Of a DNA stretch of 11,186 nt, positions 1-6,318 are shown in pieces. Location of the stretch: assembly GCA_013042925.1 (NCBI GenBank), contig JABDPH010000340.1, positions 1-11,186 on the forward strand. The letters are read 5' to 3'. The notes under the pieces were generated by a model. The model saw only the letters and a program-made list of their open reading frames with translations, had not been told where the DNA came from and made no database searches. Every line of letters starts with the position of its first letter. The stretch's first letter is position 1. Origin of the DNA: Eudoraea sp. GTDB lineage: Bacteria; Bacteroidota; Bacteroidia; Flavobacteriales; Flavobacteriaceae. Made by a program: the position numbers and the translations under genes.

Positions 1-1203
1 ATGTAAAAGGGCCATATAGAATCCGTCGAATCCTGTTTTAGAAGAATAAATATTTTTTTCTTTCACTAATTTGAAGGATGCGCCTTCTGCTGTACCCAAA
101 AAATGTGTAATCTGATCCTTGTTTTCCTGAGGTAAGATAGAGCAGGTAGCATAAACCATTTTACCACCTTTCTTAACCATTTTGCTGTAGTCTCTGAGAA
201 TCTCTTTTTGGGTTTGGACAATCTTGTCAAGAAATTCTGGTTGTAGTTTCCACTTTGCATCAGGATTTCTTTTTAAAACTCCTAATCCTGTACAAGGTGC
301 ATCAATTAATACCCTATCGGCGCTATTATACAACTTCTTAATTACCTTGGTGGAGTCTATTAGTCGAGTTTCGATATTGTGTGCTCCATTTCTTTTAGCT
401 CGTCTTTTAAGCTCTTTTAATTTCCCGGCATAGATATCCAGCGCAATTAACTGCCCTTTGTTTTCCATTAAAGCTGCAAGATGAAGGGTTTTGCCACCCG
501 CTCCTGCACAGGTATCTATTACGCGCTGTCCCGGAGATACTTCCAAGAAAGGAGCAACCAGCTGAGAGGATGCATCCTGGACCTCAAAAAGGCCTTCTTT
601 GAAGGCTTCTGAAGTGAACACGTTTGCACGTTCAGTCAGCTTAACCGCATCCGGATAACCGGCTATGGTTGTGGTGTTAATTTCATGATCGAGCAGGCGT
701 TTTTGAAGATATGGCTTCGATGTTTTTAAGGTATTGGTCCTAAGAATAACTGCTGCCTGTTGGTTTAAGGCATGTAATTCCTTGGTCCATAATTTCTCAC
801 CCAATGCTTTCTCGCCTAAAGCATCGAGCCAATCAGGGATAGACTCTCTATATTTTCTTGTTTTAGAGAGCTCATCAAAACGACCTTTAATTTTTCTGCT
901 GGGGGTATCCTCTAATTGTTTCCAGTCGGGTAGTTTAATGCCCCGCAAAACAGCCCAGACTGCGAACATTCGAAATAGATTTGCCCGGTTATATGGGGGT
1001 TTTACTTCTGCGATTTCTTCATAAAGTCTTTTCCAGCGGACTATATCATAGGTGGTTTCAGCAATAAAGGCCCTGTCTCTGGAACCCCAGCGCTTATCTC
1101 TTTTTAATAATTGTTCAACCACCTTGGAGGCATACATGCCTTCATTGAAGATCATATGAAGTCCGTCTACAACCGCAAAGACTAAATTTCGATGTAATCG
1201 CAT
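1..1203 (-). CDS. RsmB/NSUN-family rRNA cytosine-C5 methyltransferase, 3' end cut by window edge
   Basis: This gene reads without a stop for 401 codons from the ATG at 1203-1201 to the left edge, so only the extreme C-terminus is missing (family members are often a little over 400 residues). The product is a class I SAM-dependent methyltransferase that would make 5-methylcytosine in rRNA. Visible motifs are the SAM loop VIDTCAGAGGK (about residues 228-238), an acidic ribose-binding residue in LALDIY-like context (D256), the DAPC motif with the assisting cysteine C304 followed by TGLG, and the ATCS motif with the nucleophile cysteine C354. Both cysteines typical of the NOL1/NOP2/Sun family are present, so it should be active. 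The N-terminal ~145 residues are helical and resemble the NusB-like accessory domain of RsmB. A TACCTTTG promoter box lies 18 bases upstream. The family is certain; the exact target base is not, so no gene symbol is given. Confidence 0.9.
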   Translation of the reverse strand, partial: MRLHRNLVFAVVDGLHMIFNEGMYASKVVEQLLKRDKRWGSRDRAFIAETTYDIVRWKRLYEEIAEVKPPYNRANLFRMFAVWAVLRGIKLPDWKQLEDTPSRKIKGRFDELSKTRKYRESIPDWLDALGEKALGEKLWTKELHALNQQAAVILRTNTLKTSKPYLQKRLLDHEINTTTIAGYPDAVKLTERANVFTSEAFKEGLFEVQDASSQLVAPFLEVSPGQRVIDTCAGAGGKTLHLAALMENKGQLIALDIYAGKLKELKRRAKRNGAHNIETRLIDSTKVIKKLYNSADRVLIDAPCTGLGVLKRNPDAKWKLQPEFLDKIVQTQKEILRDYSKMVKKGGKMVYATCSILPQENKDQITHFLGTAEGASFKLVKEKNIYSSKTGFDGFYMALLH

Positions 1204-1220
1204 GTGTAAAAATTAGGTGG

Positions 1221-1228
1221 CAAAGGTA
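1221..1228 (-). promoter_or_regulatory. -7 promoter box for the methyltransferase gene
   Basis: Read on the minus strand this is TACCTTTG, an exact match to the Bacteroidota -7 consensus TAnnTTTG, placed 17 bases before the methyltransferase ATG. No convincing TTTG -33 element is visible at the usual spacing. The predicted transcript would have a leader of only about ten bases. Confidence 0.55.
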
Positions 1229-1251
1229 CCCTTTTGGAGGGGAAACATTAG

Positions 1252-1259
1252 TACTTTTG
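1252..1259 (+). promoter_or_regulatory. -7 promoter box for the Asp-box lipoprotein gene
   Basis: The sequence is TACTTTTG, an exact TAnnTTTG match, ending 15 bases before the ATG at 1275. A TTTG at 1233-1236 could be the -33 element, but its spacing of 15 bases is shorter than the usual 19-21. The box covers the TTG at 1257, which argues against that codon as a translation start. Confidence 0.5.
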
Positions 1260-1274
1260 ATTAAATTTAATTAT

Positions 1275-2303
1275 ATGAAGAGTCTAGTTGCCATAGTCTT
1301 GATCTTTGTGTTGTACGGGTGTTCTGAAACAAAAAGATCCCATCAGTACCAGGAGGTCATTGTAGAAACCATATATACAGAACAAATAAGTATTCGAGCT
1401 TTGGAAATTATGGATGGGAGTATAGCCTTTGCCGGTAACAACGGGTTGTTTGGGGCCATAGATGTGCGTTCGCATCAAATTAGAACTAGCAGGGAAACCT
1501 ATGATACGATAGCTCCCGAATTTAGGGCGGTAGGACATACTGCCACCGACTTTTTTATGCTTTCTGCCGGACGTCCGGCGCTTTTGTATAAGACAGGAGA
1601 CACCGGTACTATGGAATTGGTCTATAAAGAAGATGAGGAGGGTGTTTTTTATGATGCGATGAAATTTTGGAATAATGAAGAGGGGATTGCCCTAGGAGAT
1701 GCCATGGGCGGGTGTTTATCTATTATTATTACCAGAGACGGCGGTAGGAGTTGGGACAAACTTCCATGTAAACAGTTGCCACCTGCCATGGCAGGGGAGG
1801 GTGCTTTTGCGGCTAGCAACACAAATATTGATATTGTTGGTGATAACACCTGGATAGGGACCACACAGAGCAGGATCTTTTATTCTCCAGACAAGGGAGT
1901 TACCTGGGAAGTAATTCAAGCGCCCATCATACATAAGAAAGAAACAGAGGGCATTTATAGCATAGATTTTGAAACCAGTGACCTGGGTGTTGCAGTAGGA
2001 GGGGATTACACCAATCCGGAGAATACCGAGGCAACCAAGGCTATTACACGTGATGGAGGAAAATCATGGGAATTACTTGCCAATGGACAACTACCCGGAT
2101 ATAAAAGTTGTGTACAGTTTGTACCGGGATCTGGAGGTAATGATATGGTTTTAGCAGGATTTACCGGGATTTCCTATTCCGGAGATATGGGCCAGACCTG
2201 GAAAGAATTTTCTACAGAATCTTTTTATACGCTGCGTTTTGTAAATGATTCAGTTGCCTACGCGGCCGGGAAGAATCGCATTGCCAAATTAACTTTTAAA
2301 TAA
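1275..2303 (+). CDS. Lipoprotein with Asp-box (BNR/sialidase-like) beta-propeller repeats
   Basis: The predicted product is a 342-residue secreted lipoprotein. It starts with a short signal peptide whose lipobox is VLYGC, so the mature protein would begin at about C16 and be anchored in a membrane. Four Asp-box motifs (S/T-x-D-x-G-x-S/T-W) sit at about residues 153-160, 204-211, 258-265 and 302-309, each in the beta-turn pattern of BNR/Ycf48-like propellers. The spacing of roughly 50 residues fits blades of one propeller. Nothing identifies a catalytic site, so sialidase activity should not be assumed; related flavobacterial proteins carry labels such as 'oxidoreductase' or 'BNR repeat protein' without proof. 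An upstream TTG at 1257 is in frame, but it lies inside the promoter box and would put charged and polar residues before the signal peptide, so the ATG at 1275 is preferred. The gene is monocistronic and ends one base before a strong terminator. Confidence 0.85.
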   Translation: MKSLVAIVLIFVLYGCSETKRSHQYQEVIVETIYTEQISIRALEIMDGSIAFAGNNGLFGAIDVRSHQIRTSRETYDTIAPEFRAVGHTATDFFMLSAGRPALLYKTGDTGTMELVYKEDEEGVFYDAMKFWNNEEGIALGDAMGGCLSIIITRDGGRSWDKLPCKQLPPAMAGEGAFAASNTNIDIVGDNTWIGTTQSRIFYSPDKGVTWEVIQAPIIHKKETEGIYSIDFETSDLGVAVGGDYTNPENTEATKAITRDGGKSWELLANGQLPGYKSCVQFVPGSGGNDMVLAGFTGISYSGDMGQTWKEFSTESFYTLRFVNDSVAYAAGKNRIAKLTFK

Positions 2304-2336
2304 AAAGAGGGTGGAAACCAGTTCCACCCTCTTTTT
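2302..2336. terminator. Bidirectional rho-independent terminator
   Basis: A perfect 15-bp stem (2302-2316 with 2322-2336) closes a 5-base loop. One arm ends in five A and the other in five T, so it has a U-tract in both directions. It starts within the stop codon of the lipoprotein gene and also lies 41 bases past the stop of the convergent basic secreted gene, so it probably serves both. Confidence 0.9.
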
Positions 2337-2377
2337 GACTAACATACGACTCCAACTATAAAGTCAACCAAATCTAA

Positions 2378-2725
2378 CTATACATAAACAACTTTGTAAT
2401 ACCTTCCAACCTTCTGGTATCTGATTCCTTTAAAGGCATAATACTTTCTGCCCTTTATACGGACAACTTTATAACCCCTTGGTAATCTTCTTAGAGTAAT
2501 GCCTCTAGGTGCAGCACTCACAATAAATTTCTTTCCACTGCTTCTATACCATATACCAGATGCAAAATGAAATCTTACACCTTTATGAACCACTATTGTG
2601 GGTTTGTGTATGGTCGTAACAACAGTTCCATGTTTTGGATATACTTTTACAACTCGCTGCGCAGTACTAGCCGTTAAGGCTCCAAAAAAGGCAACTATTA
2701 CTAAGAACACTTTTAGATTTTTCAT
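2378..2725 (-). CDS. Small very basic secreted protein, DUF6515-like
   Basis: The product has 115 residues: a signal peptide (about 1-22, hydrophobic core FLVIVAFFGAL, cleavage near ASTAQ) and a mature part of about 92 residues. Residues 48-115 follow a pattern seen in Bacteroidota DUF6515 proteins: G-x-x-Y/F-x-x-x-x-G-x-W/Y-Y, then a 'P-x-G-I-x-x-x-x-L-P-x-G-Y' turn (73-85), then a further aromatic YYAFKGIRY / YYKVVYV repeat. The protein contains no Asp or Glu at all, while the mature part has about 23 Lys/Arg and 4 His, so its pI must be extremely high. Most relatives I recall are less extreme. It probably stays in the periplasm or at the outer membrane, where it could bind anionic polymers or a protein partner; no enzyme motif is visible. 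It is transcribed separately from the ECF operon, from a promoter whose sequence duplicates that of the sigma gene. The family assignment is from memory of the motif pattern. Confidence 0.8.
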   Translation of the reverse strand: MKNLKVFLVIVAFFGALTASTAQRVVKVYPKHGTVVTTIHKPTIVVHKGVRFHFASGIWYRSSGKKFIVSAAPRGITLRRLPRGYKVVRIKGRKYYAFKGIRYQKVGRYYKVVYV

Positions 2726-2743
2726 AACAATTTATTTAACGGT

Positions 2744-2781
2744 TTATACTTCTAAGACTACAGTTTTAGAACATGGTTTAA
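2744..2781 (-). promoter_or_regulatory. ECF-sigma-type promoter, copy 1 (basic secreted protein)
   Basis: On the minus strand this reads TTAAACC (2781-2775), 11 bases, CTGTAGTCTTA (2763-2753), 5 bases, ATAA (2747-2744). The AAACC and GTC parts match the general AAC / CGTC layout of ECF promoters, with 16 bases from AAACC to GTC. The start codon at 2725 lies 27 bases past the -10-like block. The same three blocks with identical spacing occur before the ECF sigma gene at 4383-4420 (30 of 38 bases identical by my count). The -35-like block is three bases from the terminator hairpin of the upstream operon. Confidence 0.75.
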
Positions 2782-2784
2782 TGC

Positions 2785-2810
2785 AAAAGGAGGCTATTGA
2801 GCCTCCTTTT
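2785..2810 (-). terminator. Rho-independent terminator of the ECF sigma operon
   Basis: An 11-bp perfect stem (2785-2795 with 2800-2810) closes a 4-base loop. The minus-strand transcript from the sigma operon would end in a short U run. It lies 34 bases past the stop of the Spy-like gene and insulates the separate promoter of the basic secreted gene. The mirrored T-tract would also stop plus-strand transcription. Confidence 0.85.
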
Positions 2811-2844
2811 TGTTCCTTTTGTCTAATTCTTTTATAATTCTCTG

Positions 2845-3288
2845 CTATTGCCTTCGCTGTTGTAATTGCTGAAGGAGTCTTCTTTTAAAATCCTCTTCTG
2901 CTTTAATTAGCATAAACGTTTTCCTGGCCGAGATCAGATCGGACATTTTCTTTAAAAAAGCATGGTTTCGCTCTGTCTTCTCTTTTTCCAATTCCAAAAA
3001 TTCATCCATTAACCCACGAATTTCCTGATCGGACATTTGATTAAAATTTCTAAGTTTTCCACGGATGTCTTGCCGTTCCTTTGTTCGTATGTTCTCCAAT
3101 GCTTTTTCATGTTCGTTATACACCGGCCAAAATACGGTAGCTTCTTCACTACTTAGTGCAAGGCGCTCTGTGATAAATGCGATCTTAAGGGATTTGATCT
3201 TTTCCATGCCCGGCCTTTTTTGTCCTACAACAAAATTGGTGACCAAAGCAAACAGTAACAATACCCCTATTTTACTGATATTCTTCAT
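2845..3288 (-). CDS. Periplasmic Spy/CpxP-like 'sensor of ECF-type sigma factor'
   Basis: The product has 147 residues with a clear signal peptide (1-22, core IGVLLLFALVTNFVVG, cleavage before Q23). The mature part is almost entirely alpha-helical and rich in charged residues. It has the flavobacterial pattern 'I..RL.LS.EEA..FWPVYNE.E' at about 38-62, a long amphipathic or coiled-coil stretch at about 85-122, and a terminal AEEDF.RRLLQQL segment. This matches the periplasmic family commonly labelled 'sensor of ECF-type sigma factor' and resembles Spy/CpxP chaperone-like proteins in its LTxxQ-like helices. It is the third gene of the sigma operon, and its first 17 bases overlap the end of the anti-sigma-like gene in another frame, which suggests translational coupling. 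The ATG at 3288 is chosen because it gives an intact signal peptide. Its probable role is to sense or buffer periplasmic stress and pass it to the anti-sigma protein; this is family-based inference. Confidence 0.8.
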   Translation of the reverse strand: MKNISKIGVLLLFALVTNFVVGQKRPGMEKIKSLKIAFITERLALSSEEATVFWPVYNEHEKALENIRTKERQDIRGKLRNFNQMSDQEIRGLMDEFLELEKEKTERNHAFLKKMSDLISARKTFMLIKAEEDFKRRLLQQLQQRRQ

Positions 3289-3796
3289 CTAATTCTAAAT
3301 TTAATTCTTCTATATCATCTATGGAATCTTCTAAGTATTCCATAATATTTTCATCGTTAACCCCTGTTTCCATAAACTCATTCAGGTCTATGGTATTAAC
3401 AGGAATAACTTCTGCAATTTCATAACTGGTGAAGCCAATTTCCCTGGATTCAAAATATGTCTCAATATCTGCATTCGCCAGATCATCGAACGTGATACTT
3501 TGTGCGTCGTTCCATTGCAATCCTATTACAAGGACAAAAATAGCAGCAATAGAGGCGGCAACTAATAAATGTTTTCTATACGGGTGTAAGGATATGACCG
3601 GAGTTTCTGAAGCCTTTACTTTGGTAAGCACTTCTTTTTGCATTGTATCCATGTATCCTTCCGGAATAGTAAAGCCATCTTTTTCCGGGATACCAGCTCC
3701 TTCTTCGTTTTTAATACGATCAAGAATACGATCGGTGACTCCTTCGAAGTAACCTTCAGGTGTTTTAAAACCGCTATTTTTTGGTGTCTTTTTCAT
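3272..3796 (-). CDS. Single-pass membrane anti-sigma-factor-like protein
   Basis: The product has 174 residues and one transmembrane segment (about 77-94, preceded by YRKH). Positive charges before the helix predict a cytoplasmic N-terminus and a periplasmic C-terminus. The cytoplasmic part holds two copies of a short motif, FKTPEGYFEGVTDRIL (10-25) and FTIPEGYMDTMQKEVL (42-57), each an F-x-x-P-E-G-Y turn followed by an amphipathic helix, a plausible sigma-binding surface. The periplasmic part (95-174) has about 25 Asp/Glu and one basic residue and ends in a run of acidic residues. No zinc HxxxCxxC motif of ZAS anti-sigma factors is present. Its position directly after the ECF sigma gene (33-base gap) and before a periplasmic sensor gene is the main argument for an anti-sigma role; sequence alone would only say 'small bitopic membrane protein'. 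Confidence 0.75.
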   Translation of the reverse strand: MKKTPKNSGFKTPEGYFEGVTDRILDRIKNEEGAGIPEKDGFTIPEGYMDTMQKEVLTKVKASETPVISLHPYRKHLLVAASIAAIFVLVIGLQWNDAQSITFDDLANADIETYFESREIGFTSYEIAEVIPVNTIDLNEFMETGVNDENIMEYLEDSIDDIEELNLELDEEYQ

Positions 3797-3829
3797 GGTT
3801 TAGGTGAGACTCATGTACTATTAAATGGT

Positions 3830-4372
3830 TTAGCTTTCTTTAAGATAGGCTTCTACCTTCTTTACGGCCAAATGGTAAGAAGCTTTAAGGCCACCTACCG
3901 ATGTTTCTAATATTTCTGAGATCTCTTCATATTTTAATTCTTTATAATATTTCATTGTAAAGACCAGCTTTTGCTTTTCGGGCAGTGTGGCTATAGCCTT
4001 TTGTAATTTTAGCTGGATGGCGTCTCCATCAAAATACACATCTGCCTCCAGATTATTAGCGTTTCGTTCCTGTAATTCATCATTAGTAACGCCCAATTTG
4101 CGAGCCTTTGTTTTTAAAAATGTCAAGGCTTCATTGGTTCCAATTCTATATAACCAGGAATATAATTTACTGTCGCCTTTAAACTTTTCAATATTCCTAA
4201 ACACCTTTATAAATGTGTTTTGCAAAACATCATCAGCATCGTCATGATCCAATACAATTCTTCGGATATGCCAGTACAATCGCTCTTTGTAGGTGTTTAT
4301 TAGTACCTCAAAAGCTTTTGCTTGGGTCTCCTTTTGTTGTAACTCTTTTACGAGGGTTTCTTCGGCAATCAA
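3830..4372 (-). CDS. ECF-subfamily RNA polymerase sigma factor (TTG start)
   Basis: The product is a 180-residue sigma-70 family protein with only regions 2 and 4, as in ECF factors. Region 2 spans about 21-90 and includes DHDDADDVLQNTFIKVFRNI and the SWLYRIGTNEALTFL stretch that recognises the -10 element. Region 4 spans about 124-177, with LPEKQKLVFTMKYYKELKYEEIS leading into the helix-turn-helix TSVGGLKASYHLAVKKV that reads the -35. No ATG is available at the N-terminus: the in-frame stop lies at 4391-4393, and the usable codons after it are CTG (4378) and TTG (4372). The promoter-like block at 4383-4420 predicts a transcript starting near 4385, which leaves the TTG at 4372 as the best start. 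The gene heads an operon with the anti-sigma-like and Spy-like genes. Autoregulation is likely from the promoter sequence. Family certain, signal unknown. Confidence 0.92.
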   Translation of the reverse strand: MIAEETLVKELQQKETQAKAFEVLINTYKERLYWHIRRIVLDHDDADDVLQNTFIKVFRNIEKFKGDSKLYSWLYRIGTNEALTFLKTKARKLGVTNDELQERNANNLEADVYFDGDAIQLKLQKAIATLPEKQKLVFTMKYYKELKYEEISEILETSVGGLKASYHLAVKKVEAYLKES

Positions 4373-4382
4373 AGTCAGCTTG

Positions 4383-4420
4383 TTATTCTGTTAAGACTAC
4401 AGATTTTAAAAAAGGTTTAA
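4383..4420 (-). promoter_or_regulatory. ECF-sigma-type promoter, copy 2 (sigma operon)
   Basis: On the minus strand this reads TTAAACC (4420-4414), 11 bases, CTGTAGTCTTA (4402-4392), 5 bases, ATAA (4386-4383). Block sequences and spacings are identical to those of the copy at 2744-2781. The likely transcription start would be near 4385, giving a leader of about a dozen bases before the TTG start. The location directly before an ECF sigma gene is the classic position for an autoregulated promoter. Confidence 0.75.
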
Positions 4421-4446
4421 AACGACCTATTTCTGCCGTATAAAAA

Positions 4447-4497
4447 TAGGGATTAAAATTTTCAAAGGAAAGCGATAGAAATATGGGTTTAATCCTA
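4447..4497 (-). terminator. Possible weak terminator of the GT2-PGM-ABC operon
   Basis: On the minus strand the stop region of the ABC gene (right arm TTTAATCCTA on the plus strand, 4488-4497) can pair with 4447-4457 with one bulged G, across a loop of about 30 bases, and is followed by a T-rich run. The long loop makes this a weak candidate, but no better terminator is visible before the sigma operon promoter. Confidence 0.3.
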
Positions 4498-6318
4498 TAC
4501 GAATGACTGCATGGCCACTAGTTTGTTATAGACCCCTTTATTTTTTAATAAGGTATCGTGCGTGCCTGCCTCAATGATCTTACCTTTTTCGAGTACTATG
4601 ATAGTATCTGCGTTTTGAATAGTAGAAAGCCTATGGGCAATAACTAGCGAGGTTCTGTTTAACATCATTTTCTCCAGCGCTTCCTGAACAAGACGCTCAC
4701 TTTCGGTGTCCAATGCTGAGGTGGCTTCATCTAAGATCATGATGGGAGGGTTCTTTAATACTGCTCTGGCGATAGAAAGGCGTTGTTTTTGTCCTCCGCT
4801 AAGCTTATTGCCGCTATCTCCTATATTGGTATCATACCCCTGGGGCAATTCCATAATAAAATCGTGGGCATTGGCAATTTTTGCTGCATCCTCAATTTTT
4901 TCATCGCTTGCGTTTTCTTTCCCCAGTCCAATGTTGTTTCGCACTGTATCATTGAATAAGATAGAATCTTGAGTTACCAGCCCCATTAAACTTCTGAGCG
5001 ATTTTTTAGATACATCTTTAATGTTTACACCATCTATTTTTATGGCACCCTTTTCCACATCATAGAAACGAGTAACCAGGTTGGCTATGGTGCTTTTGCC
5101 ACTCCCTGATTGTCCCACAAGAGCTACTGTGGTCCCCTTTGCTACCTCTAATGAGAATTCCTCCAAAACCCATTCATTTTCATATTTAAATGAAATCTGT
5201 TCCAACGCAAGGGTGGTTTCAAAACTGTTCTTATCAATAGGGTTGGCGCTATCTCTGATAGGATTTTCGGTTTCCAGTATTTCCAATACTCTTTCTGCCG
5301 CTGCATTTCCCTTTTTTACACCATATGAAGCCTTGCTGATGGCTTTTGCCGGTGTGAGGATATTATACGCCAGCCCCATATAGGCGATGAACGAAGAGGC
5401 ATCGAGTGTTTTGTCTATCAATACCATTTTACCACCAAACCATAACAATACCCCTATTACCAGAATGCCTAGAAATTCCCCTGTGGGGGAAGCCAAATTT
5501 TGCCTGTTTAGTAATTTGTTTGAAAAGTGAAAGAATCGCAGGGTAGAAGTAGAGAACGTCTTAAAAAAACGAGATTCTGCGTTAAATGCCTTTACAACCC
5601 GCAAGCCACCCAACGTTTCTTCTACGATCGACAAAAACTCTCCTTGTTCTTTTTGTACCCGATCCGATTTCTTTTTCAGGGATTTACCAATACGAGAAAT
5701 AATAAAACCAGCAATGGGAATAAAAATAAACACAAAAAGCGTCAGTTTAACGCTGATGAAGAACATTACCGCAATGGTGAATACGATGGTAAGCGGTTCT
5801 CGTATGATCAGTTCTAAAATAGACAAAAACGAATGTTGAATTTCTAGCACATCGGAGGTAATACGAGCAATAACATCCCCCTTTTTTTTCTCAGAATAGA
5901 AGGAAATAGGTAGATCTACTATTTTTTGATACATCCTATTGCGAATGTCCTTTAAAACCCCATTCCTTAAAAAGGTGATAAAGTACATAGCCATATAGTT
6001 AAACAGATTCTTTAGAAGAAATAGCACCAGTACCAAGCCAATGACCAATACCAAACCTTTCATCTCATCTTCTCCTGAATAGGCTGTAACCCTATAACTT
6101 ATATACTCCTTGAAATAGTCTTTTACTTGTCCAATCCCTTCATAAACAGGTTCTGTATAGATCTTTTCGTTCTGATTGAAAAGGACATCGAGCATTGGGA
6201 TTAATGCGGCAAATGAGAGGGCGCTAAATAGCGCATACAGGATATTGAAAAATATGTTTAAAAATGCAAACTTTTTATATGGACCCGCGAAGCGAAGGAT
6301 TTTTTTGAAATAGTTCAT
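4495..6318 (-). CDS. MsbA-like ABC exporter, fused membrane and ATPase domains
   Basis: The product is a 607-residue half-transporter of the ABCB/MsbA type that would work as a homodimer in the inner membrane. The N-terminal transmembrane domain (about 1-330, six predicted helices) has a periplasmic loop between helices 1 and 2 of about 40 residues (50-90). The ATPase domain follows from about 365, with Walker A GQSGSGKST at 402-410, the Q-loop in LVTQDSILFND, signature LSGGQKQR at about 506, Walker B ILDEATSALD at about 525-534 with its catalytic Glu, and the H-loop histidine in IAHRLSTI at about 563. All catalytic elements are intact. It is translationally coupled to the phosphoglucomutase gene: the stop and start share one base (TAATG). 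Family members move lipids, lipid-linked sugars or peptides; the company of a polyprenyl-phosphate glycosyltransferase favours a lipid or glycolipid substrate, but the substrate cannot be read from the sequence. Confidence 0.92.
   Translation of the reverse strand: MNYFKKILRFAGPYKKFAFLNIFFNILYALFSALSFAALIPMLDVLFNQNEKIYTEPVYEGIGQVKDYFKEYISYRVTAYSGEDEMKGLVLVIGLVLVLFLLKNLFNYMAMYFITFLRNGVLKDIRNRMYQKIVDLPISFYSEKKKGDVIARITSDVLEIQHSFLSILELIIREPLTIVFTIAVMFFISVKLTLFVFIFIPIAGFIISRIGKSLKKKSDRVQKEQGEFLSIVEETLGGLRVVKAFNAESRFFKTFSTSTLRFFHFSNKLLNRQNLASPTGEFLGILVIGVLLWFGGKMVLIDKTLDASSFIAYMGLAYNILTPAKAISKASYGVKKGNAAAERVLEILETENPIRDSANPIDKNSFETTLALEQISFKYENEWVLEEFSLEVAKGTTVALVGQSGSGKSTIANLVTRFYDVEKGAIKIDGVNIKDVSKKSLRSLMGLVTQDSILFNDTVRNNIGLGKENASDEKIEDAAKIANAHDFIMELPQGYDTNIGDSGNKLSGGQKQRLSIARAVLKNPPIMILDEATSALDTESERLVQEALEKMMLNRTSLVIAHRLSTIQNADTIIVLEKGKIIEAGTHDTLLKNKGVYNKLVAMQSFV

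Noticed and set aside
1257..1274. TTG at 1257 as start of the Asp-box lipoprotein
   Set aside because: It falls inside the TAnnTTTG promoter box and upstream of the expected transcription start; the ATG at 1275 gives a proper lipoprotein signal.
4213..4443. Open frame on the plus strand running over the ECF sigma gene and its promoter
   Set aside because: It is antisense to a clear sigma-factor gene and has no recognisable domain, no promoter and low-complexity composition.
4464..4492. A third TTAAACC (minus strand, 4492-4486) that could be another ECF -35
   Set aside because: No CTGTAGTCTTA-like block follows at the required 11-base spacing, so it is probably chance in AT-rich sequence.
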